Shown in pieces: positions 51,395 through 59,376 of a DNA stretch of 64,000 bases. How positions within the stretch are numbered: position 1 is the first letter of the stretch; each line of letters starts with the position of its first letter. The notes below the pieces were generated by a model. That model searched no databases and was not told where the DNA came from. It saw nothing but the letters and a program-made list of their open reading frames with translations. The position numbers and the translations under genes are program-made. Source of the stretch: PCC-6802 sp943367755 (GTDB taxonomy: Bacteria; Cyanobacteriota; Cyanobacteriia; Pseudanabaenales; Pseudanabaenaceae); the NCBI GenBank assembly GCA_943367755.1, contig CALRKB020000014.1:34244-98243 (forward strand), given 5' to 3'.

Positions 51395-51802
51395 GGATAT
51401 TAAGCAGGAAGATCTTGCTTTTACTTTTTTCCTCTCCCTAGTTTCCTTACTTTTCAATGATCGCCCCGCAAACCCACCAAAAATTTTAGCTTGCAAAACC
51501 TTCGCGATCTCTAACAAATGAGGTTTAATCGTTTTTTGAATCTCTTCTCCTGTTAACTGCTCAGCCAGCCGTAATTCAAGACTTCTGGGTAATTCTCCAG
51601 ATCTGTGGACAAGACCTCTGCAAAGCAAACAGCACAATTTTTTTCGAAACTTTGATCTACAGATCTGGGACACCACCATGCAGGTGCTGGTCTATCATCA
51701 CTCCCTCTTGCATCGTGCCGCCAGCGAGATTTATCGTCAATACGGGTTGTAATAATGTAAAGTGCTAATTCAGACACTTTCAGGAAAAAATAAAGTCTGG
51801 AT
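51395..51802. other. Degraded coding stretch, no intact gene
   Basis: The 408-bp stretch contains two overlapping minus-strand frames of 74-99 codons (51380-51679 and 51553-51777), neither with a convincing RBS. The end of one (GEEIQKTIKPHLLEIAKVLQ) looks like real helical protein; the other (YIITTRIDDKSRWRHDARG) looks like part of a different frame of the same or another gene. Frameshifted remains of a former mobile or toxin gene are likely. Confidence 0.4.
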
Positions 51803-53044
51803 ATGAGTAGTCAGGATTGGTTAGGCTTGCAAAATATGGGATCGATCCGCATTTCAGGATGGCGAAGACGTCTAAGGACGCTGGTTTTGATGTTTTTAGG
51901 TTTAGCGATCGCCCTTGTTACGCATTTTCCTTTTTTGGCAGCAGCGCAATCTGGGCTACCAGTAAATGAACTGAGGGGCGTGTGGCTAACCAATGTTGAT
52001 AGTGATGTGCTGTTCTCGCGTGACAAGCTCGATCGGGCAATTCAAAGACTACAACGCCTCAACTTTAATACCATTTATCCAACCGTGTGGCATGAGGGCT
52101 CGACGCTCTATCCCAGTACTGTCACCAAGAGATCTTTTGGTGAGACCATCAGTCCAGCCCCAGGGCTGCAAGGGCGGGATATGCTGGCTGAAGCGATCGA
52201 ACTGGGACATGCCCACAAACTGGCAGTCATTCCCTGGTTTGAGTTTGGCTTAATGTCTGAGGAGCGATCGGAACTGACGCGCAAGCATCCCGAGTGGGTG
52301 ACGACTCGCAAGGATGGTACGAGTGTGTTTGTCTATGGCGATCGCAAACAGCACCACTTCGTTTGGCTCAATCCCCTCCGCCCTGAAGTGCAAGACTTTC
52401 TGGTTGAGCTAATTTCTGAAGTTGTGTCTAAATACAATATTGATGGCATTCAAATTGACGATCACTTTGGCATGCCTGCCGAATTGGGCTATGACGACTA
52501 CACTGTCGCCCGGTATCAAAAAGAGCACAACGGCAAGCGTCCCCCTAGCGATCCTAACGATCCAGAATGGGTACGTTGGCGCTCTCATTTCGTCACGGAT
52601 TTGATGGTAAGGATATTCGCTGCCATCAAAACTACCAAACCAAATTGCATTATTTCTCTCTCTCCCAATCCCAGAGATTTTTCCTATGAAAACTATGCCC
52701 AGGATTGGTATCGATGGGTGCAGTTGGGATTCGTTAACGAACTGATCGTGCAGGTATATCGCGACGATATGGAGAATTTCTTGCTCGAACTAAATCGTCC
52801 TGAATTAGTGCAGATTCGTCAAAAAATTCCCGTTGGCATTGGTATTCTCACGGGCTTGCGTGTGAAAAATGTCAGTATGAAGGAAATTGAGCGTCAGGTC
52901 AAAGCTACCCGCAATAGTGCTTTCCAGGGTTTCTCTTTCTTCTTTTATGAAACTTTGGGCGATCGCGATGCTGCTTTTGGAGCTCTGTTGGCAAATCCTG
53001 CTAATCGCCCCGACAAGCGCAGTATGACCGCGATGAAGAATTAG
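51803..53044 (+). CDS. Glycoside hydrolase family 10-like (GHL10/DUF187) secreted protein
   Basis: The 413-aa protein has a basic N-terminus and signal sequence (LVLMFLGLAIALVTHFPFLA, cleavage after AAA-QS or nearby) followed by a TIM-barrel-type domain: NELRGVWLTNVDSDVLFS, FNTIYPTVWHEGSTLYPS, AVIPWFEFGL and YNIDGIQIDDHFGMP, all typical of GHL10 proteins that act on peptidoglycan- or polysaccharide-type glycans. Acidic residues in IQIDDHFG are candidates for catalysis. No wall-binding domain is attached. Confidence 0.88.
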   Translation: MSSQDWLGLQNMGSIRISGWRRRLRTLVLMFLGLAIALVTHFPFLAAAQSGLPVNELRGVWLTNVDSDVLFSRDKLDRAIQRLQRLNFNTIYPTVWHEGSTLYPSTVTKRSFGETISPAPGLQGRDMLAEAIELGHAHKLAVIPWFEFGLMSEERSELTRKHPEWVTTRKDGTSVFVYGDRKQHHFVWLNPLRPEVQDFLVELISEVVSKYNIDGIQIDDHFGMPAELGYDDYTVARYQKEHNGKRPPSDPNDPEWVRWRSHFVTDLMVRIFAAIKTTKPNCIISLSPNPRDFSYENYAQDWYRWVQLGFVNELIVQVYRDDMENFLLELNRPELVQIRQKIPVGIGILTGLRVKNVSMKEIERQVKATRNSAFQGFSFFFYETLGDRDAAFGALLANPANRPDKRSMTAMKN

Positions 53045-53053
53045 CCACCGCGT

Positions 53054-53563
53054 TCACTCGCACTGCATAGCTGCGGCTTCGGAAATTCCAGGAATTTCGG
53101 AGTACTTACCAGCAATATTCTGAGCGATCGCGTAGATACAGGCAGCTACGATGCCAAAAAAAACTGTATTACCCAAAACTACAAGCATGAGTGTAACTGA
53201 ACTTACTCCACCGATAATTTGAGCTAAAAGGCTGATGCTCAACTGCGTTAAAAATATGACGATCTCTAGCAATATCGCTTGCATGGTGTTAAAGCGGACA
53301 AAATGATTGATGCGGGAGTCTCTAATTATTAATAGATATAGCCCGATCAAAATTACAAATTCGCCATTCAAGCCCAGAAGAGGTACCACCGGGAACATCA
53401 AGACATTTCTATATAACCAGAAGAACGGGAAGAAAATATATTGCAGCGGCAAAAACTGCTGGAGGATGGTTGCCCCAAATATGACAACAGCCGACATTGG
53501 TAAAATGTAGGGCAAAGAAGCATAGAGGCGATCGCGGGGTTCAATATTGCTGATTTGGGACAT
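53054..53563 (-). CDS. Tic20-family membrane protein
   Basis: The 169-aa protein has four predicted helices with the Tic20 features: DRLYASLPYILPMS at the start and NHFVRFNTMQAILLEIVIFL (the conserved RFN.MQA motif). Plant Tic20 is part of the chloroplast inner import machinery; the role of the cyanobacterial homologs is unclear. It is convergent with the glycoside hydrolase gene and ends 9 bp from it. Confidence 0.9.
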   Translation of the reverse strand: MSQISNIEPRDRLYASLPYILPMSAVVIFGATILQQFLPLQYIFFPFFWLYRNVLMFPVVPLLGLNGEFVILIGLYLLIIRDSRINHFVRFNTMQAILLEIVIFLTQLSISLLAQIIGGVSSVTLMLVVLGNTVFFGIVAACIYAIAQNIAGKYSEIPGISEAAAMQCE

Positions 53564-53770
53564 ACCGATTCATTTCTCCGCCAGAATTATGGGCTAGTCT
53601 ATCAAGTTAACCTATTTAATCGTCTTAGAGGGTGATATTACCAATTTTTAAGGGAATATTAGGAATATATATGACTTGTGCCAATTCTCAAAGAAATGAG
53701 GATGTGCTATGCAAGACACGGCACACCCTCAACCAAAAGTCATGACCTTTGGGCACTATGGAATTATTGA

Positions 53771-54367
53771 TTAGGCAGCAATTCCAACCATAGGACGCTT
53801 GACCATGACTTGATCGATCAATCCATAATTTTGGGCTTCTGCAGCAGACATAAAGAAGTCGCGTTCAGTATCCTGAGCAATTCGATCGATGGGCTGACCA
53901 GTATGGAATGCCAGTAGCTGATTAATACGATTCTTGTGATGGAGAATTTCTTTGGCTTGAATCTCAATATCAGTAGCCTGACCTTGAGCGCCACCAAGCG
54001 GTTGGTGAATCATAATTCTGGCATGGGGCAAGGATATCCGCTTACCCGTAGTCCCACCCGCGAGCAAAAATGCCCCCATACTGGCAGCTAATCCCACACA
54101 AATTGTGGAGACATCTGGCCCAATATGCTGCATGGTATCGTAGATTGCCATACCTGCTGTCACGGAGCCGCCGGGTGAGTTGATATAGACAAAGATATCC
54201 TTTTCGGGATCTTCTGCTTCGAGGAACAGTAATTGAGCCACCACCACGTTTGAAATAGTGTCATCAATAGGCTGACCCAGGAAAATGATCCGCTCCCGGA
54301 GCAGACGAGAGAAGATGTCGAAGGCGCGCTCGCCACGACCAGACTGTTCAATGACGGTTGGGATCAT
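53771..54367 (-). CDS. clpP: ATP-dependent Clp protease proteolytic subunit
   Basis: The 198-aa protein has the full ClpP triad: Ser96 (GLAASMGAF), His121 (ARIMIHQPLGG), Asp170 (DTERDFF), with the substrate-gate N-terminus MIPTVIEQSGRGERAFDIFS. Cyanobacteria have several ClpP paralogs plus ClpR; the presence of Ser and His says this is an active subunit. No clpX or clpR gene follows. The upstream neighbour is divergent and unrelated. Confidence 0.95.
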   Translation of the reverse strand: MIPTVIEQSGRGERAFDIFSRLLRERIIFLGQPIDDTISNVVVAQLLFLEAEDPEKDIFVYINSPGGSVTAGMAIYDTMQHIGPDVSTICVGLAASMGAFLLAGGTTGKRISLPHARIMIHQPLGGAQGQATDIEIQAKEILHHKNRINQLLAFHTGQPIDRIAQDTERDFFMSAAEAQNYGLIDQVMVKRPMVGIAA

Positions 54368-54466
54368 AGATCTTTTAGCTTTACTTCAAGTAACTATATT
54401 TTACTGCGATGCAGTGGCTTGTGTGTTGCTTTGCATGGCAGAATTAGATTTGGAGAGTATAGCAAT

Positions 54467-55828
54467 ATGCCACGTTTTCAGAGCTGGTTGTTTAACTCAA
54501 TCGATCGGTCATTGCCCGTACAGTTAGGACGTCGGGTCAGATTGGCTTGCCAGCAGCTAGTCGATCGGATCGGCAGCCCTCGGTTTGCTCTTTTACCAGC
54601 AGCTTGGGAACAAATTAGCAAGCACGTGGCACGGGTGGTACTTTATCCCGTCTATTTAATTGCGATCGCCGCCAAACGCAGCTATCCCCAATTAAGCCCC
54701 GATCCAAAATCCGCGCCAACCAAACCACCGCTGCTGCTGCGACCATTTCAGCAACTAGTTGTCTGGGCAGAGGATACCGAACTATATGCCGTCGGACGTG
54801 AGCTAGATAACGAGCCAAACCAACCCAATCTGACTGTTCGGGCTGTAGAGGCAGAAAATACACCTGGTTCTATATCTTCACAAACCAATGTTTCGCCGCT
54901 GGTGGTTCAGCCACAACCAGGACAGGAAACACTCGGTCAAAAGGAACAGCCAATAGATCGCATTCGCCAACTGATTAAAGCCGCGATCGACTATTTTTTC
55001 GGCAAAAAAACAACACTATCTCCCTCAGAAGCTACAGAGGATAAGATCTCCCCCGCTCAAATACAGGGAATGGTACCCAGTAACCTGGAAGGTGTCGCAG
55101 CCACACCCAATTCTATCTCCCTACAACCCCATGCTATTCCACCAATACAGCAGCAACATTCTGGCCAACTAGGTGCAAGAGCATATCAACTAGTTAGCAT
55201 GCAATCCGAACAGCAGTTGGAGCGCATTCGTCAACTAATTAAGGCGGCGATCGCTTATTTCTTTGGCAAAAAGTCCAGTGCTACATCATTGGAAACTGCG
55301 GAAGTGCGATCGCAACCATGGCTGACCATGACCGATTTATTTGATGATGATAGTGGCCATTGGCCTGCAATTGCTCAGGATAAAACAGTGCAACGGGAGG
55401 CATCGCCTTGGGGATCGCCCCAACTTGATGGTATTAACACCGCTCAATCTAAATCCCTAAAAGCATCTCCAAATGGTACTTTAGCTAGGAATCCCAATCG
55501 TAATTTAACCCAAAATAAGCATGCCGGGATAACCTCTACAACAGCATCCAATCCACTTGCCAGTGCGATCGCACACAAATCTGAGCACACTACCAGTGAG
55601 ATAATCCCAGATCTTAGCTGCTGGCTAGATGACAGTATCGACATCGAAATCGAGGAGCGATCGCGTCCCTTACAGGCATGGATTGAGACGCAGGCAACAT
55701 TTCTCGGTTATGTTTACAGCCCAATTATGGAGTTTATCCATTGTTTAGATCGCCTGATGGCAAAATTTGAGCAATGGCTAGTCCAGTTGGGGCAAAAAAT
55801 ATGGAATAAATTGCGCGGGGATGCCTAA
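54467..55828 (+). CDS. Cyanobacterial protein with duplicated (E/D)RIRQLIKAAI motif
   Basis: The start is ATG 54467 with GGAGAG upstream, giving 453 aa. No known domain is recognised. A segment is duplicated inside it: DRIRQLIKAAIDYFFGKK (about residues 163-180) and ERIRQLIKAAIAYFFGKK (about 252-269), each a predicted amphipathic helix with an FFGKK end. Linkers are Ser/Thr/Gln-rich and probably disordered. Both ends are more structured (AAWEQISKHVARVVLYPVYL; FIHCLDRLMAKFEQWLVQLG). A scaffold with two identical binding helices fits, but the partner is unknown. Confidence 0.75.
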   Translation: MPRFQSWLFNSIDRSLPVQLGRRVRLACQQLVDRIGSPRFALLPAAWEQISKHVARVVLYPVYLIAIAAKRSYPQLSPDPKSAPTKPPLLLRPFQQLVVWAEDTELYAVGRELDNEPNQPNLTVRAVEAENTPGSISSQTNVSPLVVQPQPGQETLGQKEQPIDRIRQLIKAAIDYFFGKKTTLSPSEATEDKISPAQIQGMVPSNLEGVAATPNSISLQPHAIPPIQQQHSGQLGARAYQLVSMQSEQQLERIRQLIKAAIAYFFGKKSSATSLETAEVRSQPWLTMTDLFDDDSGHWPAIAQDKTVQREASPWGSPQLDGINTAQSKSLKASPNGTLARNPNRNLTQNKHAGITSTTASNPLASAIAHKSEHTTSEIIPDLSCWLDDSIDIEIEERSRPLQAWIETQATFLGYVYSPIMEFIHCLDRLMAKFEQWLVQLGQKIWNKLRGDA

Positions 55829-55958
55829 TCCTTACTGTGCTGCATAGTCTGCCTCAAACTGCTCCCACGGAATCAACTTCGCTAGCTTCACCCAGCGATT
55901 CTCACCGGATAATTTTCCGCTAAATGGTAGATTGAAGTTCTCAAACGAGAGTGGAGTG

Positions 55959-56330
55959 TTAAAAGAGAGTCACTTGGCTGGCATGACCTGCCACGATTTG
56001 CCAACGATTCTGTCGCTTTACCCAAACGCGAGTAAAGCGATATGTTTCTGAGAAAGCTTGCTGGTTGAACGTTCCTGCTAGATCTGCTTTCACTGTGACG
56101 ACTACGCAATCGCCGTAATGATGGATTTTGCGATCGCTAAGATCGACCTTAGTGAATTTAAAGATTCCCGAACGATGCGCTTCCAGATCGTATTGCTTGT
56201 CAACCACTAGCCCCGTGTGCATGGTAAAAACCAGATCGTCAGCGATCAATTCGTCCAGTACCTGTACATCGCTGCTGAGCATAGCTTGCCGCAGGTTTTC
56301 TTCTAAAGTCTCGATCGCTATGTCTTTCAT
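55959..56330 (-). CDS. DUF4440/SnoaL-like NTF2-fold protein
   Basis: The 123-aa protein is a single NTF2-like domain: helix ETLEENLRQAMLSSDVQVLD, ELIADDLVFTMHTGLVVD, and strands VVVTVKADLAGTF, YRFTRVWVKRQNRWQIVAGH ending in ASQV. This is the DUF4440 pattern (L...DD..F....G...DK..YL; R.T.VW.K..G.WQ...GH.S). Substrate or partner is unknown. It lies just downstream of the kinase gene on the same strand. Confidence 0.85.
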   Translation of the reverse strand: MKDIAIETLEENLRQAMLSSDVQVLDELIADDLVFTMHTGLVVDKQYDLEAHRSGIFKFTKVDLSDRKIHHYGDCVVVTVKADLAGTFNQQAFSETYRFTRVWVKRQNRWQIVAGHASQVTLF

Positions 56331-56412
56331 GCTTTTTCTCCTTGTTTGTACTTTTGCGCGATCGCCCTCAACAATCGATCGCTACAATTCATACAGCGCA
56401 AGTCCCAATCAT

Positions 56413-58029
56413 CTAGTTGGTGGTAGGAGTTGTAGGAGCTGTTGGAGTTGTAGGATTAACTTCTATAATGCGTGTTGGTGGAGCTTCCGCATCAACCAAG
56501 AGAACTTTTAGTTTGTAGTTGGTTTCTAAAATGCCCTTACTTCCCTTCAGTTGAATTTGGTACTCTCCGGTAAAAGCTAATTTCCCAGTCCAAGCTGCAG
56601 TTTGGGTTGCTAGATTCTCCTTGGCTGGACTAACTACAGTCATAGTAATGTTGTCACCCGTTAGCTCCGTTTTGAGATTTTGGCCTTCTTTGGCCTGAAA
56701 TGTATAGCTTTTGATCAGGTTAGGTTTTAAGTTGCCCTCTTCTAACTTCTCTTCACCCACCGTCAGTTGGAGACCCTGACTAAAAATAGGTTCTTTGGTT
56801 GGATCGTTTGGTGAAGGCACAACAGATGGACTTGGTTGGGGAGACGGTGTAGCAGTAGCTTGTGCTGTTGGTGTAGTGTCTGTGCCGATTGTAGGTATTG
56901 GCGTGACTGCCACGTTTGGCTTTTGACTAGAGCGAAGCATAATCGGAACCGTAAAGGCGATCGCTCCTACCAAAACTAATAGTCCAGCCAAGAGCAGGCC
57001 AGAGTTAGTATTACTGGGCTGAGATGACTGAGATGACGATCTTCTTGAAGTTGTTACCTCTGCCACCCCGGATTTAGGCGTAGATTTGACAATTGCCCCC
57101 GCCTGTTGTTTTTGCTCGTCAGTAATCGTGAATGCCGCTAGCCCCTGCTGTACCTCTTTCGTCGATTGGTAACGCTGCGTGTAGTGATACTTCACCATTC
57201 TGGTTAGCACCATAGCCAAACCATTACTCACCTTGGCGTGGTTGCGCCAAACCACCTCACCACTGTCAGGATCTGTGGGTAGATCGGTTGGACTAAATCC
57301 GGTTAGGGCTTTGATTGCCAACATGCCAACCGCATAGATATCGCTACTAAAAGTTGGCCTTCCAGCACATTGTTCGCTTGGCATATAGCCAGGTGTGCCA
57401 ATAGTTACGGTAAAGCGCGACTCCCCATTTGTTGTTTCTAGTTTTGAGCCAGGTTCTTGCAGGGCTTTGACGGCTCCAAAGTCAATCAGCACCAGTCTAC
57501 CGTCACTTTGGCGGCGGATCAGGTTTTCTGGCTTAATATCACGGTGAATTACGCCCTCAGCATGGACAAACTCCAGTACATGCAGGGCATCTTGTAAAAT
57601 GGAGACTACCTCAGACTCTGGTAATTGGCGCTCCCGTTTTGGCCCAGAATTGCGATTAATATTATTATCTTTGGGCGTATCCTCTGCCTCTGCTACTTCT
57701 GGCTGAGGCGGTTTCATTTCGTCATAAAGCGATCGCCCCTCAATAAACTCCTGCACGAGGTAGAACTGACTGTCTTCCTCAAAATACGCCAGCAATTGCG
57801 GAATGCGATCGTGTTTACCTAGTTTTTCTAAGGTCTCTGCCTCAGTATTAAATAACCTTCTAGCTTCTCGAATAAAGCTAGGATCGTCGCTAGCGGGCTT
57901 GAGTTGTTTGACCACACAGATGGGAGACCCCGGACGACGCATATCGCGGGCGATGTATGTGCGACCAAACCCCCCTACCCCCAAGACCTTGATCAATTTA
58001 TATCTACCGTCTAATACTTTTGCAGGCAT
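56413..58029 (-). CDS. Membrane-anchored Ser/Thr protein kinase
   Basis: The start is ATG 58029 with AGGTG upstream, 538 aa. Kinase motifs: VGGFGRTYIA (P-loop), CVVKQLK (Lys), HRDIKPEN (catalytic loop), LIDFGAVKAL (DFG) and GTPGYMPSEQ. A membrane helix follows near residues 345-363 (LLLAGLLVLVGAIAFTVPIM), then a Thr/Pro-rich linker and an extracytoplasmic beta domain (TFQAKEGQNLKTELTGDNIT, PPC-like). The 3' end is Thr/Pro repeats. Such kinases sense outside cues. The upstream region holds four runs of G on its strand (see findings). Confidence 0.92.
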   Translation of the reverse strand: MPAKVLDGRYKLIKVLGVGGFGRTYIARDMRRPGSPICVVKQLKPASDDPSFIREARRLFNTEAETLEKLGKHDRIPQLLAYFEEDSQFYLVQEFIEGRSLYDEMKPPQPEVAEAEDTPKDNNINRNSGPKRERQLPESEVVSILQDALHVLEFVHAEGVIHRDIKPENLIRRQSDGRLVLIDFGAVKALQEPGSKLETTNGESRFTVTIGTPGYMPSEQCAGRPTFSSDIYAVGMLAIKALTGFSPTDLPTDPDSGEVVWRNHAKVSNGLAMVLTRMVKYHYTQRYQSTKEVQQGLAAFTITDEQKQQAGAIVKSTPKSGVAEVTTSRRSSSQSSQPSNTNSGLLLAGLLVLVGAIAFTVPIMLRSSQKPNVAVTPIPTIGTDTTPTAQATATPSPQPSPSVVPSPNDPTKEPIFSQGLQLTVGEEKLEEGNLKPNLIKSYTFQAKEGQNLKTELTGDNITMTVVSPAKENLATQTAAWTGKLAFTGEYQIQLKGSKGILETNYKLKVLLVDAEAPPTRIIEVNPTTPTAPTTPTTN

Positions 58030-58240
58030 TTCTATCACCTAGCTACAAGTCAATCTCAATTCTAAAGAATCCCCACATTATTAAACAAACAATACCCCAT
58101 AAATCCCCACAATACAGCAGACAAGTCCCCATAAACAAAGCCTGACCGGGACAACCCGACCAGGCAAACACAACTAACCGAACACCTCACTGCTAAGGCG
58201 CAATTCCTCTATGATTGGCAAAGATTATGTTCGCCCCACC

Positions 58241-58815
58241 ATGTTTAACCTGCTAATAGCCCAGGCGATTACCTTCGGTATGCATGCTGCCGCAACAGCA
58301 CCTATTGATTGCCAGTACCTATAAGCATGGAAAACCTCACCAACGCCACGTTGAATAAAACAGGTGTACCAGGGCTGGCGATCTCCGTTGTGTACAAAGA
58401 CCAGATCGTTTACCTCAAGGGGTTTGGTGTACGCGAAACAGGCAAACCCGATTTGGTCGATCCAGATACTGTGTTTCAACTTGCCTCCGTATCCAAACCG
58501 ATTGCTTCCACGATCGTTGCGGGTGTCGTCGGGAAGGGATTGGTGAAATGGGATGACCCGATTATTCAGCACGATCCGAGTTTTCAAAATGATTATTTCG
58601 GCAAGATGGCGATCGCAGTCCGAGACGGTCAATTGGTACTTCTCCAGGGTTCCAACCAAAAAGCATTTCCATTGGAACACTATAACGGCAACGTATTTAC
58701 CTATCAACCCGACGGAGAGAATGCCTATGGCTTAAGTGCAGTGACCTTCACCGTTGGTGCGGATGGAAGTACAACAAACGTCACGATTGTACGATTCGCC
58801 TTGAAGCAGACTTAG
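58241..58815 (+). pseudogene. Broken beta-lactamase-like serine hydrolase
   Basis: A short signal-like start (MFNLLIAQAITFGMHAAATA) at 58241 is followed by a frame change, then KTGVPGLAISVVYKDQIVYL and QLASVSKPIAST (SxxK, here SVSK) in the frame from about 58309. After LVKWDDPI the sequence jumps to NDYFGKMAIAVRDGQLVLLQ, which belongs to the C-terminal part of such proteins. About 300 residues with the YxN and KTG regions are missing, so the gene is frameshifted and internally deleted. Confidence 0.75.
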
Positions 58816-58969
58816 TCAAGTGCGATCGCCGATCTTTCCTGTAGGCTAGAGCGATCGCAAGACTCAATACAGGCTTTCAAGAGCAGAGTGGCTGTCTGAG
58901 GAGAACCAAATTGCACAAATATTTATTGTAATGTAACATAAATCTTGAAAGACACTCAAGAGGTACAAC

Positions 58970-59209
58970 ATGACAGGCATTCGAGAAGTAGAAGGGAATC
59001 CTGGTGATACATGGGATGACATGAGTTGGATAGATATGAGTGCAGAAGAGCAAGAACTTTGGGGCATGCTGGGTTGGGATGAGGATAGTTGGGAGGAAGA
59101 GACCGATCCTCCTGAATCTGACGACCAATACTGGGATGATTTAAGTTCTTCTGAGCGTGCTGCTGCCACAAAACTTGGATATACACGAGATTTTTGGGAT
59201 GAAGAATAA
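58970..59209 (+). CDS. Small acidic Trp-rich repeat protein
   Basis: The 79-aa product is very acidic and holds the repeat W(D)DxSxxExxAxxxLG(W/Y): SWIDMSAEEQELWGMLGWDE and DDLSSSERAAATKLGYTRDF, each ending in W-acid. This tandem pattern occurs in small proteins of cyanobacteria and some eukaryotic algae and fungi; function unknown. It has no Cys and no membrane helix. The RBS is weak. A hairpin follows the stop. Confidence 0.65.
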   Translation: MTGIREVEGNPGDTWDDMSWIDMSAEEQELWGMLGWDEDSWEEETDPPESDDQYWDDLSSSERAAATKLGYTRDFWDEE

Positions 59210-59219
59210 CTAGTCTCTC

Positions 59220-59242
59220 TTGCTAGGTTATTAACCTGGCAA
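59220..59242 (+). terminator. Candidate hairpin after the small acidic gene
   Basis: TTGCTAGGTT (59220-59229) pairs with AACCTGGCAA (59233-59242) across a 3-nt loop, with one G-T pair. It begins 11 bp after the stop codon of the small acidic protein gene. No clear U-run follows on the plus strand, so it is only a candidate. Confidence 0.35.
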
Positions 59243-59376
59243 TAATTGAGCGTGCATTTTTTAGGTGGCGATCCTTGAAACAACTGGATCTCTTGTGATC
59301 TCAACGATGAAGAGCATGACAAGCTTTTAGGCTAGGGTAGCGATCGCAGCTATGAATGCTTATGCTTAGTGCGATC

